From positions 180,788,445 to 180,852,444 of the forward strand of contig OY998176.1 in NCBI GenBank assembly GCA_963921935.1: 64,000 bases of DNA, given 5' to 3'. How positions within the stretch are numbered: position 1 is the first letter of the stretch; the number at the start of each line of letters is the position of its first letter. Position numbers and translations under genes: made by a program. Under the pieces are notes generated by a model. The model saw only the letters and a list, made by a program, of their open reading frames with translations. It was not told the DNA's origin and made no database searches. This DNA is from Galeruca laticollis. Taxonomy: Eukaryota > Arthropoda > Insecta > Coleoptera > Chrysomelidae. This document shows, piece by piece, positions 23,764 through 34,200 of this stretch.

Positions 23764-23976
23764 AATGAGGGAGGTGTTATATACCTTAAATTACTTAGTA
23801 CATATAAAATAAATTGCTTAATCAGTATATTGAGTAATAACCTGTTGTTTTATAAATTGTCCAACCTTATTTTTGCTTACATTGTATTTTTTACCTTTTT
23901 GAATTGTTTAGTTTTATAGTCAGTCTAGAATTTACTTCGAATCTTGAAACTTGTAACTTTTGTTAAAAGTAAAAAG

Positions 23977-23977
<1 letters not shown>
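23764..23977 (+). repeat. Polypurine tract and 3' LTR of gypsy element
   Basis: AATGAGGGAGG (23764-23774) is the polypurine tract for plus-strand priming. The LTR starts TGTTATATACC at 23775 and matches the two halves of the 5' LTR. Its last ~40 bp differ from the 5' copy and grade into (TA)n, so the exact end is uncertain. Confidence 0.8.
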
Positions 23978-24034
<57 letters not shown>

Positions 24035-24050
24035 TGTAGAGAATATAGAG

Positions 24051-24131
<81 letters not shown>
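23978..24131. repeat. (TA)n, two tracts split by a short TA-poor segment
   Basis: TA dinucleotides at 23978-24030 and 24049-24131, separated by about 18 bp. Confidence 0.95.
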
Positions 24132-24183
24132 TCTAAGACAGATTATTGCTAGCTGAAGAACAAACTTTGACTTCAGCATACTT

Positions 24184-25557
24184 CAAATTAGGAGAGGAAA
24201 TTTGGCACAAAACCCAGTAAATTTGCGCACTAAGACGGATTGAGATGCGATTTTTTGCATTATCTTCATTAGCTCATTCATAAACTTTGTGCAGAATTTT
24301 TATTTTGTAACTAGATTAAAATGCATTTGTGCAATCTTTCAATTAACCTCATGTACACTTGGACGCAAGGACGGCACTAGGATCGTCATCACCTGGAGTT
24401 CCCGTTTAACTTACAGATTAATCAAGAGAAACTCGTGCTCCAGGATTTTTTACGTCGCTCATCACGAATTGGAAATCAGCAACCGGCACTGGAAGACCTG
24501 ACCTCTAACGTCATCCCCTGGAGTTTGGCTGGAACAACTTACCGAGTCGCTGTAAACTCGTTGTTCATGGGTTTGTCGGATCGCTCGTCACGAATTTTAC
24601 GTTACCATTCACTCAATGTTCGTTACAAATTCAATGGATACTATTTCAATGAAAAATACGAGGTATGGGTACAAGTGATATATAAGCATAATTTTCCAAA
24701 TAGTAGAACTTTTTATCTTCAAACCCTCTACATACATTCTAAATATCATTCATTCTCTCTATCTTTGTCAGAAAACATATCGATATTTGTACAGCTCGTA
24801 CCGTCATCCCAATGAATGATAAACATTGTACAGTGTAAGATAGAAGTATTAAAGAATCTTCCAACGGAATACTTAGTTTTTTAATATAATGAACATTCAG
24901 TTCCACTCATATTATATTTATTGACATTAGTGGAAGGAATATTCAACATTTTGACGGAAAAATTTCAACAAAACTCCAGGGGATGACGTTAGGTCATTCG
25001 GAGCCCCAGGTTCTCCGGAGCGGTTAACCGATATCAAATTCGTGAAGATTGATGCCAAAAGCCCCCGGACGACGAGTTTCCAGCGATACGGTAAATTTTT
25101 CCAGCTTAACTCCAGGGAATTAAGTTACAAGTCAGGTCGTTCGGAGCCCCAGGGCCTCCGGTGCGGGTTCACGAGGTAAAATTCATTCCAGACGACCTAA
25201 AAAAAACCGGAGCATTATTTTTTTGTTTATTCGTAAGAGAAACGGGAACTCCAGGTGATGATGTTCCTACTGCCGTCCTGACCTCCAAGTGTACAGGAGG
25301 CTTATTTGGACAGGATATTCAGACTTCGCGACTAGAAAAACACCTTTGCGCAAAATTTCGCTTATTACGGGTGTTTCTTGTGGCAGTTTGAAAATATTCG
25401 GTATGCACTTTTCGATACATTTTGAATTCGTTGCCAAATGAAAATTGGGCAATAATTTTTTAAATGAGCCAATGAAAAAAAACCGCACCTCAATCCGTCT
25501 TAGTGCGCAAATTTCATGGGTTCTGCAGATTTTTGTCCAATTTTCCTCTCCTTAATT
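24184..25557. mobile_element. Fold-back (long inverted repeat) element, non-coding
   Basis: Left and right halves are imperfect inverted copies along most of their length. Examples: 24220-24252 TTTGCGCACTAAGACGGATT with its complement near 25488-25511; 24355 ACACTTGGACGCAAGGACGG with 25270-25290; CATCACCTGGAGTTCCCG near 24389 with 25243-25262; GACCTCTAACGTCATCCCCT near 24503 with 24978-24997. Arms are about 350-590 bp around a loop of roughly 430 bp (24535-24965). Ends read AAATTAGGAGAGG at the left and its complement at the right. No transposase is present. It is probably a non-autonomous fold-back DNA transposon. Confidence 0.7.
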
Positions 25558-26099
25558 TTAGGATAAACTATATTACACTATCGGAAACTTAAACTAAATA
25601 TTCAATTACTCTAATGAAAAGTTGAACAAATCGGATTCATCTCCTCGATGTCACATTAATTGAGTCGCAATCTGCGAAAAAAAAGTAAATGAATGTCTGT
25701 CTAAGTTTTGAAACTCATATGTCATTGTGCATTATGTATGTCAGTTAAGAAGATTTTCATTTCCTTCAATATATATGAAGTCTCTGATGTAAATATGCCT
25801 CTTAAAATTTATAGTCCTATATTTGAAGAAGGTTAACAAGCTGTGACTCCTAAGAGACGAAAACAAACTTCTTACATTGAAACGAGTATTTATATCACTC
25901 CTAAGAAAAGTCAAAATCTCAAGGAGGTACTTCTCTCAAAGGTAAATTAAGGGAGGAAGTTGTCCTTCAAATGTATTCAACAAGCTAAGAAAATCAGGAG
26001 AGTTCACAAGACGAATTGGGCTTAAAAGAAGAGAATATTCAAACTTACCTCCATTATGTAGGAATTACAAAATAGAAAATTCTTCAACTATGATTATTC
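25558..26099. other. No gene seen
   Basis: AT-rich; nothing recognised before the P-element-like relic. Confidence 0.4.
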
Positions 26100-26935
26100 A
26101 AAATCAATAATGAAACAGTTTGGTGATAATGAAGAGTTGTTTAATAGAATTTTTGATAAAACGACAGGCAAAAAGGGAACGAAGTCATATTATGAAGAAA
26201 TACGAATTTTTTTGCGGTTATTTTACACTATTTTCAGAGATGACATATAATTATGTAAGGCAATAACGTTTTCATAACTGTTTACCTCATTCGAAAACAT
26301 TGTCTGAAGGACATTCTGTTATTGATGCTGACCCAGGATTTACCAATGCTAAAAATTAATGTACAAAATAGCAGTAAACCCATGTGTTCATTAGTAATAC
26401 ATTAGATGTCTGTTAGAGGAATAATAGAATTTGATGGGACGAAATATCATAGTTATGTTAGTTGGTGTAGGTAGAACTTGAAAAAACTAACAATGTCCCT
26501 GTCAATAAGGCTTAAATTTTTATGGTTGTGGCAATAAATGAAAGCTGGAAAATATCCGTTGGGTATTTTTTTATTCAATGTATATGTCATCAAAAGTCTC
26601 AATTAGTTCTACAATGTAGTCTATCAATTTGCAATCTGACTTATGACGGCTGTGCAAAAAAAATTTTGATAGCAGAATTGCTTGGATGCAGGTTTTATAA
26701 TCTTTTTGGAGTGGAAACGGGGTTCTTAACCAATTATGGTAATTTAGTTTTCATTATACCTGATCCTTCACACGTGATAAAGCTATTTAGAAACTTTTTT
26801 GTTGATAGAAAGAAAATAATAGATAGTGATGGATATATTATTAATTTTAAATATATAGACGAGCTTGTGACATTGCAAGTATCTGATGGGTTCCATGCGC
26901 AAACAAAATTAGTACTGGCTCTATAGAGCTAAAAA
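26100..26935 (+). pseudogene. P-element-like (THAP9-type) transposase relic
   Basis: Pieces in family order: a conserved block near 26150-26230 (SYYEEIRIFLRLF, where the family has an ALRVFALTLNFYS-like motif); FDGTKYHSYV near 26430; MVVAINESWKISVGYFF (26522-26572); then, around 26740-26870, DPSHVIKLFRNFF and IINFKYIDELVTLQ, corresponding to the family's D-CHM-KL-RN and IxWKYIxxLHxLQ motifs. These belong to the RNase H-fold catalytic core. Multiple stops and frame changes occur, and neither the N-terminal THAP finger nor terminal repeats were found. Confidence 0.65.
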
Positions 26936-27040
26936 TCTATAAAGTTGATTTATTAGATGCACTGTAAAATATCCAATCATTTGTGACTTGTTGCAGTCCG
27001 GAGGTTGTATCGTGCTAACAAGACATATTACGAAAAGTGA

Positions 27041-27087
27041 ACGACAACGACGACAATGACGACGATGACGTCTACGACGACGACCGA
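27041..27087. repeat. (GAC)n-rich simple repeat
   Basis: Imperfect GAC/GAT trinucleotide run of about 47 bp. Confidence 0.8.
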
Positions 27088-27598
27088 CACACAGGATTTT
27101 TTTCCTAAAAACCATTTTTTCGTGTTCTTGTTGAAAAACCAAAAAATAGTCCACATTTTTTTTCGAAATATCAACTTTTTTTGGGAGAACCAATAATTTT
27201 CACGCATATTAGAAATAGTTCATACATATATGAGGCTATAAATCTTCATTAGATATAATAATCAGTTCTAAATTTGGCATATACTCCATAGAGATTATCC
27301 AAAACAAAGAAAAACCTGAAAGAATGAATACAAATATTCAGATCATTATAATACGTACGACTTAACAAGAATTTAGAAGCAAAAGTACCATTCTTAAGAT
27401 TTTATTATTATTATGACGCAGAGAACTGTCAACAATATGTGAACGTCAAAATTATTATCAAAGCATAAAATTCTAGCGACAGAATCTTTTTGACATGGAA
27501 CTATTTGTGTTTTTTACGGGTATATTTAGCGTATTGACGAGAAACAGCACACAAATATTTTAATTAAATAGAAATTTTAGGAGTTTATAATGAATTAT
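27088..27598. other. No gene seen
   Basis: AT-rich flank before the LINE insertion; no feature supported. Confidence 0.4.
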
Positions 27599-27611
27599 AA
27601 TAGTAGAAGGA

Positions 27612-30114
27612 ATGGTGGAATGAAGAAACCAAAAATATCATTAATCTTAAAAAAGCGGCTCTAAACAATTTCAAAAAGTACCCAACCACTGAAAATTTAA
27701 TAGCATTTGAAAAGACTAGGGCGATGGCTACAAAAATAATACTTAAAAACAAAAGAGATACTTGGAATCAATACACAACAACAATTACACCAGATACCGA
27801 AATAAATACAGTATGGAAAAAAGTTAAAGCAGTGTCAGGCAATACCACTTACAATGCAATTACCTCCTTACAAATGGAAAGTGGAATTATAACTGAAGAT
27901 CCGGTGGAAATAGCGAACATAATGGCCTCTCACTTTGAAAGAATCAGCAGCAACGAAAATTATGATGAAAACTTCCTACAAACAAAAAACAGCTCGGAAA
28001 CAAGTATAGATTTCTCAACAGACAATGATTTATACTACAATCTACCATTTACCATGGAAGAATTAAGTGGAGCTCTTCACCAATCAAAAATCGGTGCTCC
28101 AGGTATAGATACAATTTCAAATGATATGCTCCAAAACTTGACACCAGAAACCAAAGAAATGCTTTTAAAGCTCTACAACAAACTTTGGAATGAAAATACC
28201 TACCCGGATTCCTGGAAAGAAGCTGTAATCGTTCCCATACCTAAACCTAATAAAAGTAGGTTATCGCCATCAGGATATCGCCCAATAAGTCTCACCTGCT
28301 GCTTAGGAAAACTAGTCGAGAGGATGGTAAACAACAGACTTCAAGATTATCTAGAAAAAAATAATTTACTAGTTTCCTACCAAGCGGGATATAGAAAGAA
28401 AAGATCAACGATAGATCACTTAGTTTTACTGGAACACTTTATTCAAGAAGCTTTTCGAAAAAGAGAACACCTAATAGCTGTTTTCTTTGATATTAAAGGC
28501 GCTTTCGACATGACGTGGCGGCATGGAATCCTGGATAAATTGTCAAAATTTGGACTAATAGGAAAACTACCATTATTCATAAAATCGTTTCTCGATAATA
28601 GACGTTTCAAAGTTAGAGTTGCAAATGAATTTTCAACAAGTAGGACACTGCAAAACGGCGTACCGCAAGGATCAACACTTAGTTGTACTCTGTTTGCAAT
28701 CGCTATAAACGAAATTTGTAGAGGCGTCGATCAAAAAATCAATAAATGTCTCTATGTCGATGACGTTGCAATTTTTTTCAGCGGTAAAAAAGTGGGAGAC
28801 ATTACACGTACACTGCAACCAGCAATCAATAAGATTATTGAAAATGGAGAAAAAATTGGTTTTAAATTCTCTGAAGAAAAAACAAAATGCGTACATTTCT
28901 GTAGACTCAGAAAACCCCATTACGATCCACTCTTATATTTAAAGGACAACATCATAACCTGCGTCGATACTATTAAATTCCTGGGTTTAGTATTTGATAA
29001 AAAATTAAACTGGCATGAACACTTAGAACTTATCAACACGAAATGTAGAAAATCCCTTAATATACTCAAAGTCTTGGCACATACAAAATGGGGAGCTGAT
29101 CCAAAAAGCCTTCTTATAATATACAAAGCTTTAATATTGTCCAAGATAGATTACGGCAGCATTGTTTATTCCTCTGCGAGGAAGAGTCATTTGAACAGAT
29201 TAAATAAAATTCAAAATTTAGGAATACGTTACTGTCTGGGAGCATTTCCGACGACCCCTGTTCAAAGTCTTTATTGTGAATCCGGTCTAATGCCACTAGA
29301 GCAACGAAGATTAATCCTTCAAACATCATACTTCACAAGAGTTAAATTGAATACTAAAAATCCTAATAACCAATTTTTATTCCCAAATATTAATGAATAC
29401 GACAATAGAGGCATCATCACTCGCCCCCTTGCAATAAGGTATCTTGAGTACTTGAGAAGTATAGACGTAGAATTCCCTAAGATTATTGTTGATGATCAAA
29501 GTGACGAACAATCAGCCAATAATGAAGCAGTCAGAAAAACTGATTTTATGAATAATCTAAAGAGAAAAATTATTAACGAATGGCAAGCTATATGGGACGA
29601 AACAAATACTTTACTCCGTAGACTAGAACCGGAGGTGAAGAAGAAGTATGAATCCACAGGGTTGAGTAGGTTAGAAACCATTAAAGCATTTAGACTTCGT
29701 ACAGGACACACAAGTCTCACCCATCAACATCTTCTGAAAGGCGACCCAGCACCAATTTGTGATCAGTGTAATGTGATTATGTCAGTAATTCATGTTATCA
29801 ATGAATGTCACACATTCAATCCGCAAAGACATCAATATGACATAAAACACCAACTCGAAGAGAACCTGAATAACGAAAATATAAAGAACACCTTAGAATA
29901 TATGAAGTGCATCAAACTATTCGACAAAATCTGAAAATATAAATGTAGTAACATATATAAAATGTAATAACAAGAGCTAATTACCCCAGTAGTCGATGCT
30001 CCTTATGGGTGGGTTTTGAGTGAGGTACAAATCCCACACTGTTTGGCAACCTACAACTTTTACGCCAAGCGCCTTTTGAAGGTTTTCCCACCCATTAAAA
30101 AAAAAAAAAAAAAA
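27612..30114 (+). mobile_element. 5'-truncated non-LTR retrotransposon (LINE) with target duplication
   Basis: The 13-bp sequence AATAGTAGAAGGA occurs at 27599-27611 and again right after the poly(A) run (30097-30116) at 30115-30127. This is a textbook target-primed insertion. The 5' end is truncated: the endonuclease domain is missing and the open frame starts in the linker before RT. The 3' UTR (29935-30096) is about 160 bp. The open frame and perfect duplication mark a young insertion. Confidence 0.92.
27724..29934 (+). CDS. LINE ORF2 C-terminal part: reverse transcriptase, 736 aa
   Basis: Open without a stop; the frame is open from 27607, so ATG 27724 is simply the first Met after truncation. 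RT motifs: GAPGIDTISNDML (~120), VIVPIPKPNK and YRPISLTCCLGKLVERM (~165-195), QAGYRKKRSTIDHL (~220), FFDIKGAFD motif A (~256), NGVPQGSTLS motif B (~306), YVDDVAIF motif C at about residue 344, then FLGLVFDKKLNWHEH (~415). The C-terminus has a Cys-His cluster, CDQCNVIMSVIHVINEC, near 690. RT style suggests the I/Jockey supergroup. No RNase H motif is seen between RT and the Cys-His end, although the region before it (RLRTGHTSLTHQHLL) resembles sequence that follows RNase H in I-type elements. It lacks the endonuclease, so it is not autonomous. Confidence 0.9.
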   Translation: MATKIILKNKRDTWNQYTTTITPDTEINTVWKKVKAVSGNTTYNAITSLQMESGIITEDPVEIANIMASHFERISSNENYDENFLQTKNSSETSIDFSTDNDLYYNLPFTMEELSGALHQSKIGAPGIDTISNDMLQNLTPETKEMLLKLYNKLWNENTYPDSWKEAVIVPIPKPNKSRLSPSGYRPISLTCCLGKLVERMVNNRLQDYLEKNNLLVSYQAGYRKKRSTIDHLVLLEHFIQEAFRKREHLIAVFFDIKGAFDMTWRHGILDKLSKFGLIGKLPLFIKSFLDNRRFKVRVANEFSTSRTLQNGVPQGSTLSCTLFAIAINEICRGVDQKINKCLYVDDVAIFFSGKKVGDITRTLQPAINKIIENGEKIGFKFSEEKTKCVHFCRLRKPHYDPLLYLKDNIITCVDTIKFLGLVFDKKLNWHEHLELINTKCRKSLNILKVLAHTKWGADPKSLLIIYKALILSKIDYGSIVYSSARKSHLNRLNKIQNLGIRYCLGAFPTTPVQSLYCESGLMPLEQRRLILQTSYFTRVKLNTKNPNNQFLFPNINEYDNRGIITRPLAIRYLEYLRSIDVEFPKIIVDDQSDEQSANNEAVRKTDFMNNLKRKIINEWQAIWDETNTLLRRLEPEVKKKYESTGLSRLETIKAFRLRTGHTSLTHQHLLKGDPAPICDQCNVIMSVIHVINECHTFNPQRHQYDIKHQLEENLNNENIKNTLEYMKCIKLFDKI

Positions 30115-30127
30115 AATAGTAGAAGGA

Positions 30128-30525
30128 TTCTGAAATGAATGGAAAAGGATTGCATATGTATTTTAGATTAATTAGTTTGTAGATTTGTTTATATGAGAAT
30201 GGAAAAGTAATACATAATACGAGGTTTTTTTTTATAAATAGGGAAAGTTTTTAGAGAAGTAGAGTTTCGATTAGGTAGACTAAATTATTTTGGAAATGAA
30301 AAGAACTTTAAATATCCTAATATAGTTAAGAAAGATATTAAATTAAATAAAAAACTCAGATATGTAAATAGTTGTAGAAAATCTAGTTAGATGATTCGTT
30401 TTTGTCCATAACAACGGACGGAAAAAAAATATGTTGTTGATTGAGAAGCAGACGCCAGTAAGTGATGTGATATTATTGAGAGCGGATATATGTAAATGAA
30501 AATTAAAAAATTTGATAAAATATAA
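30128..30525. other. No gene seen
   Basis: AT-rich sequence between the LINE target duplication and the 205-bp array; nothing recognised. Confidence 0.4.
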
Positions 30526-31345
30526 GACAAGTCCTCATATAATTAATAGAAAAGTATCAGAAAAAGTTAAATAAATTTGAAGAAGTAATTTGAGATTCAA
30601 AACTTAATTAAAGGAGCAGAAGATAAATAGTTAAAATAGATATAAAATAAAGGCATTAGATTAGTAAAATATAGAGAAAGCATCATTTGAAAAGATCTCT
30701 AAACTGAAGAAACCAGATTTTGAAAGAAAAGACAAGTCCTCATATAATTAATAGAAAAGTATCAGAAAAAGTTAAATGAATTTGAAGAAGTAATTTGAGA
30801 TTCAAAAGTTAATTAAAGGAGCAGAAGATAAATAATTAAAATAGATATAAAATAAAGGCATTAGATTAATAAAATATAGAGAAAGCATCATTTGAAAAGA
30901 TCTCTAAACTGAAGAAACCAGATTTTGAAAGAAAAGACAAGTCCTTATATAATTAATAGAAAAGTATCAGAAAAAGTTAAATAAATTTGAAGAAGTAATT
31001 TGAGATTCAAAAGTTAATTAAAGGAGCAGAAGATAAATAGTTAAAATAGATATAAAATAAAGGCATTAGATTAGTAAAATATAGAGAAAGCATCATTTGA
31101 AAAGATCTCTAAACTGAAGAAACCAGATTTTGAAAGAAAAGACAAGTCCTCATATAATTAATAGAAAAGTATCAGAAAAAGTTAAATGAATTTGAAGAAG
31201 TAATTTGAGATTCAAAATTTAATTAAAGGGGCAGAAGATAAATAATTAAAATAGATATAAAATAAAGGCATTAGAATAATAAAATATAGAGAAAGCATCA
31301 TTTGAAAAGATCTCTAAACTGAAGAAACCAGATTTTGAAAGAAAA
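30526..31345. repeat. Tandem array, 4 copies of a 205-bp unit
   Basis: Unit start GACAAGTCCTCATATAATTA recurs at 30526, 30731, 30936 and 31141, exactly 205 bp apart. Copies differ at only a few positions. The fourth ends at GAAAGAAAAG near 31345. The unit is purine-rich on this strand and has no ORF. It is a young local amplification. Confidence 0.95.
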
Positions 31346-31559
31346 GAAGAAAAATAAGATATTATAAAGTATATCAAGAAATAGAATTGCAAGACTTACC
31401 TGGAGGAGTTTTGTTAACCTGGAGTCCACAGGGAGTAAATGGAGTAGACACATTAATACAAGAGTTGTGCTCTTGGAGATTGGTGATCATCGGTGCCAGA
31501 AACCATCGTTGATGAAAGGTTAGTGTAGCGCAATTTTATTGGTTAGCAATAAATAAAAT

Positions 31560-31860
31560 TCATGTAAGAGAATGCACGGCCTCACATAGCAAGATCTTTG
31601 ATAGATTATATAAATGAAATAAACATCCAAAAATTAGACTTTCCTCCACGAAGTGCCAACTTAAATACAATTGAGCATATTTGGGATGTTCTAAAAAAAT
31701 TGGTCGGAAGTCATGTACCTGCTTCAATAAACATATCAAATTTGGAACGTATAGTTCCAATGGGAGAACATTCCTCAGCGCATTCTCAATAATTTAATAG
31801 CAATCTTATCTCGACGAATGCCTATTATAAGAGTACGAGGAAAAATTGCGCATTATTAAT
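31560..31860 (+). pseudogene. Tc1-like transposase C-terminal fragment
   Basis: NARPHIARSLIDYI, then LDFPPRSANLNTIEHIWDVL (last catalytic acid region, DxxPxSPDLNPIEHxW type), then after a 1-nt frame change near 31757 WENIPQRILNNLI and a terminal stop after GKIAHY. Only the last third of the enzyme remains. No inverted repeats were identified. Confidence 0.75.
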
Positions 31861-32199
31861 TTGTTACTTGTTCATCTTTAATTTGATAAGTGTTGCTGTT
31901 GATATTAAGAATAAATATCTTATTAGTTTTTCTTAGAATATTAACTTACGTCGCAAAAATTGTACAGATTTTTTTTTAAAATGTGTATCTTATATAAAGA
32001 GAAAGATATTGGATTGAATCAAATATCAAAATATCAAGAATTAATTAGTACTTCTAATCATTTTCAATGGAAACATGTGTAGCATCTATTTCACCCCACA
32101 TGGTATTTAGAATTTACGGTACATAAATATTGTTTCATTCCACTCGGTATACTAAATTGTCGAATCTATTTTTGAAAAATTCAAAACGCTTGTGATAAT
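31861..32199. other. No gene seen
   Basis: AT-rich; could include decayed transposon end sequence, but none is recognisable. Confidence 0.35.
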
Positions 32200-32887
32200 T
32201 TCAGTTAAACTCCGACAATGTGCTTAAAAAATTATTTTAATTGGTGGAAAATTAGAAGAGTTATTCAAAATATGAAATTAGCAAAATTATAAGTTTTGCG
32301 TTAATTTTATCCGCAAGTTTAGAATATTTTGACGAAGGTCAAACTTCAGACAGAGATATACTGGAAGAGAATATTGTATAATTTTATCCATATTGCAAGA
32401 AAAGATTAATTCAGTTTATGCCGAAAATAATTCGAGTAGCGCGAACTCAAATTCTCCAAGTTCACATCTAAACAAACATCAATTAAACATCTAGAATTTT
32501 TAGGAGATGTTACTAATTGGGATGCATTCATATAATTATTAGAAACTTTGATACTAAAAGATTCCTCGTTAACAGGTATAGAAAAGTTAATAATACTTAA
32601 AGTACTACGTGAAAGGTGAATCGTTGCACTTAATTTTGAATCTTCAATTATCTAGTAATAATTTTAAGTTATCTCTAGATCCTTTGAAACATAGATATGA
32701 TAATCAACTGAATATTATTTATGCTTATATTAAAAATTTGTTAGATACTCATTCCTTGAGCAAAATAAATTCCACACCCCTCAGAGAATTTGTCACCTCC
32801 ATGAAACAAAATTTAAATGGTTTCAAAAACTTACAAGTATATGATGATGATTGGGATTTGTTCTTATTATTATTTTATCACATTTAA
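32200..32887 (+). pseudogene. BEL/Pao gag relic
   Basis: A YAENNSSSANSNSPSSHL low-complexity linker near 32410, then FLGDVTNWDAFI near 32500 (family motif F-x-GD-xx-W-x-x-F), LLETLILKDSSLTGIEKL, and a longer open piece, 32609-32887, with FKLSLDPLKHRYDN and TPLREFVTSMKQNLNGFKNL. This is the DUF1759-type Gag of BEL elements. Stops and a frame change near 32610 break it. It ends abruptly at about 32887, where minus-strand gypsy sequence begins, so the junction is a rearrangement or nested insertion. Confidence 0.65.
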
Positions 32888-32889
32888 TG

Positions 32890-34200
32890 AAGTGGGATAT
32901 CCCTTGCCTCATTCATACATATTTGATCCATATTGGTATCTTTTATTTTAATAATACTCAATACATGATCATTAATTATCAGTCTCATTGTCTGTAAATC
33001 CAATATAACATTATGTTCCCTCATAAACTCAACTCCTACACTGACATCCATGTTTAAATTATTAATAATCATAAAATTAATATTTCTCTCTTCATTATTT
33101 ACTTTGACTTCATCATTCAAAATATCGTCTACTTCTGCAACTTTTTTTATTACTAGCTGATACAACATTTTTTTTATTGATTTTAAAAATATGATGTTTG
33201 AAAAGTTCATAATTATCTTCATTGATTCTCTTACTAATCAAAGAGATTGTACTCCCCGTATCTATTAAGGTTAAAACTTTTAAATTATTGATTATCAATT
33301 GTCCATGAGGTAATTTATTATTTACATTTGTGTCGTGTTATTTCATCTTCATCAATACTAATAAAGTCTTTTGGGTGACTATAAGAACTTGTGATTTTAT
33401 TAGTGCTGTGGAATGATTTGCTTGTTAATAAAAATATTGTGAAATTATTGTTTGATCATTTTGCTGTACTTGTTCTACTACATTCCTACTTTGTTGATCC
33501 TCTCTATTTATTTGTACGTTTTTTTGTGATCTTGATTGTGTTTCCATATGATAATTTTGTACCGTTGTTTGTTCATTTTCCTAAGAGTTTGATCTTCTAA
33601 ATGTTCTATCTTGTAAAAAATTAACTGTCTCGACCCTTACTTCATGGAATCTACTCATATTAGTATTTTAAATGAAACTCACTGTTTCTAGCAAATTCCA
33701 CAATATAATGAAAATAATTGAAAATTCTAAAAAAATGACAATAGTTTCGATGATATTGATTTATCGAAACAATTTTCAATAATTTTTATTATATTGTGGA
33801 ATTAGCTGGAAACAGTGAGTTTCATTTAGAATACCAATAGTTCTATCTTGTGGCTGTTGATTTCCGCTATTCCTATCATAATTATATCTTGTAGGTTTGT
33901 CTTGTTGCTGTCTATTTTGATTATTTGTATTTCTGTTGTCTTGTCTTGATCTATTGTTAGAATTTTTTGGTTGAGATGTTTGGTTCTCTGATGTTGATCA
34001 TGGTTCCAATTATTTCTTCGTTGTTCATGATGGAAGTAGTTCCAGAAACGCAATTTTATGATCATTATTTTGGAACCTTGATACGTTTCAATTTTGTCAT
34101 TTTGCAAATTCAGTTGCAGAAACTTTAAAATCTAAAGCTTCGTTCAATTTAACATTATTTTGACTTTGAATCTATATTAGAAAATCCAGTGTCATCTATT
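32890..34200 (-). pseudogene. gypsy gag-protease relic, minus strand
   Basis: Reading down the minus strand: a gag C-terminal region with Asn/Gln/Arg-rich low complexity (34100-33830), a break where a palindromic MITE sits (33833-33664), then retropepsin with LTLIDTGSTISLISKRI near 33270 and VEFMREHNVILDLQTMRLII near 33010. The active-site DTG is retained but frame changes (near 33170) and stops disable it. RT is absent; the copy stops at the BEL gag junction near 32888. Confidence 0.6.
33664..33833. mobile_element. Palindromic MITE (~170 bp)
   Basis: Left arm AAATGAAACTCACTGTTTC.. and GCAAATTCCACAATATAAT pair with right arm ATTATATTGTGGAATTAGC and GAAACAGTGAGTTTCATTT. Arms are about 65-80 bp around a short centre near 33748. 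No coding capacity. It interrupts the minus-strand gypsy gag. Confidence 0.75.

Larger units (their letters stand above)
14361..23977 (+). mobile_element. Ty3/gypsy (errantivirus-type) LTR retroelement, interrupted and decayed
   Basis: Order: 5' LTR (split by another element), primer site, gag, pol in the -1 frame, env-like ORF, polypurine tract, 3' LTR. Both flanks are (TA)n, in keeping with the TATA-type targets known for insect errantiviruses. The LTRs share TGTTATATACCT and about 190 bp of homology but have diverged by many substitutions, and pol and env have several stops, so the copy is old and inactive. Confidence 0.85.

Noticed and set aside
23925..24179. Long Tyr-Ile repeat proteins from TA tracts (also at 46171, 47275, 48730, 58456)
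   Set aside because: They are translations of (TA)n microsatellites, not genes.
28672..29720. Minus-strand and alternative-frame ORFs within the LINE
   Set aside because: They are shadows of the intact RT frame on the plus strand.
30526..31345. CRISPR-like array
   Set aside because: Whole 205-bp units repeat with no unique spacers, in a eukaryotic genome; it is a tandem satellite.
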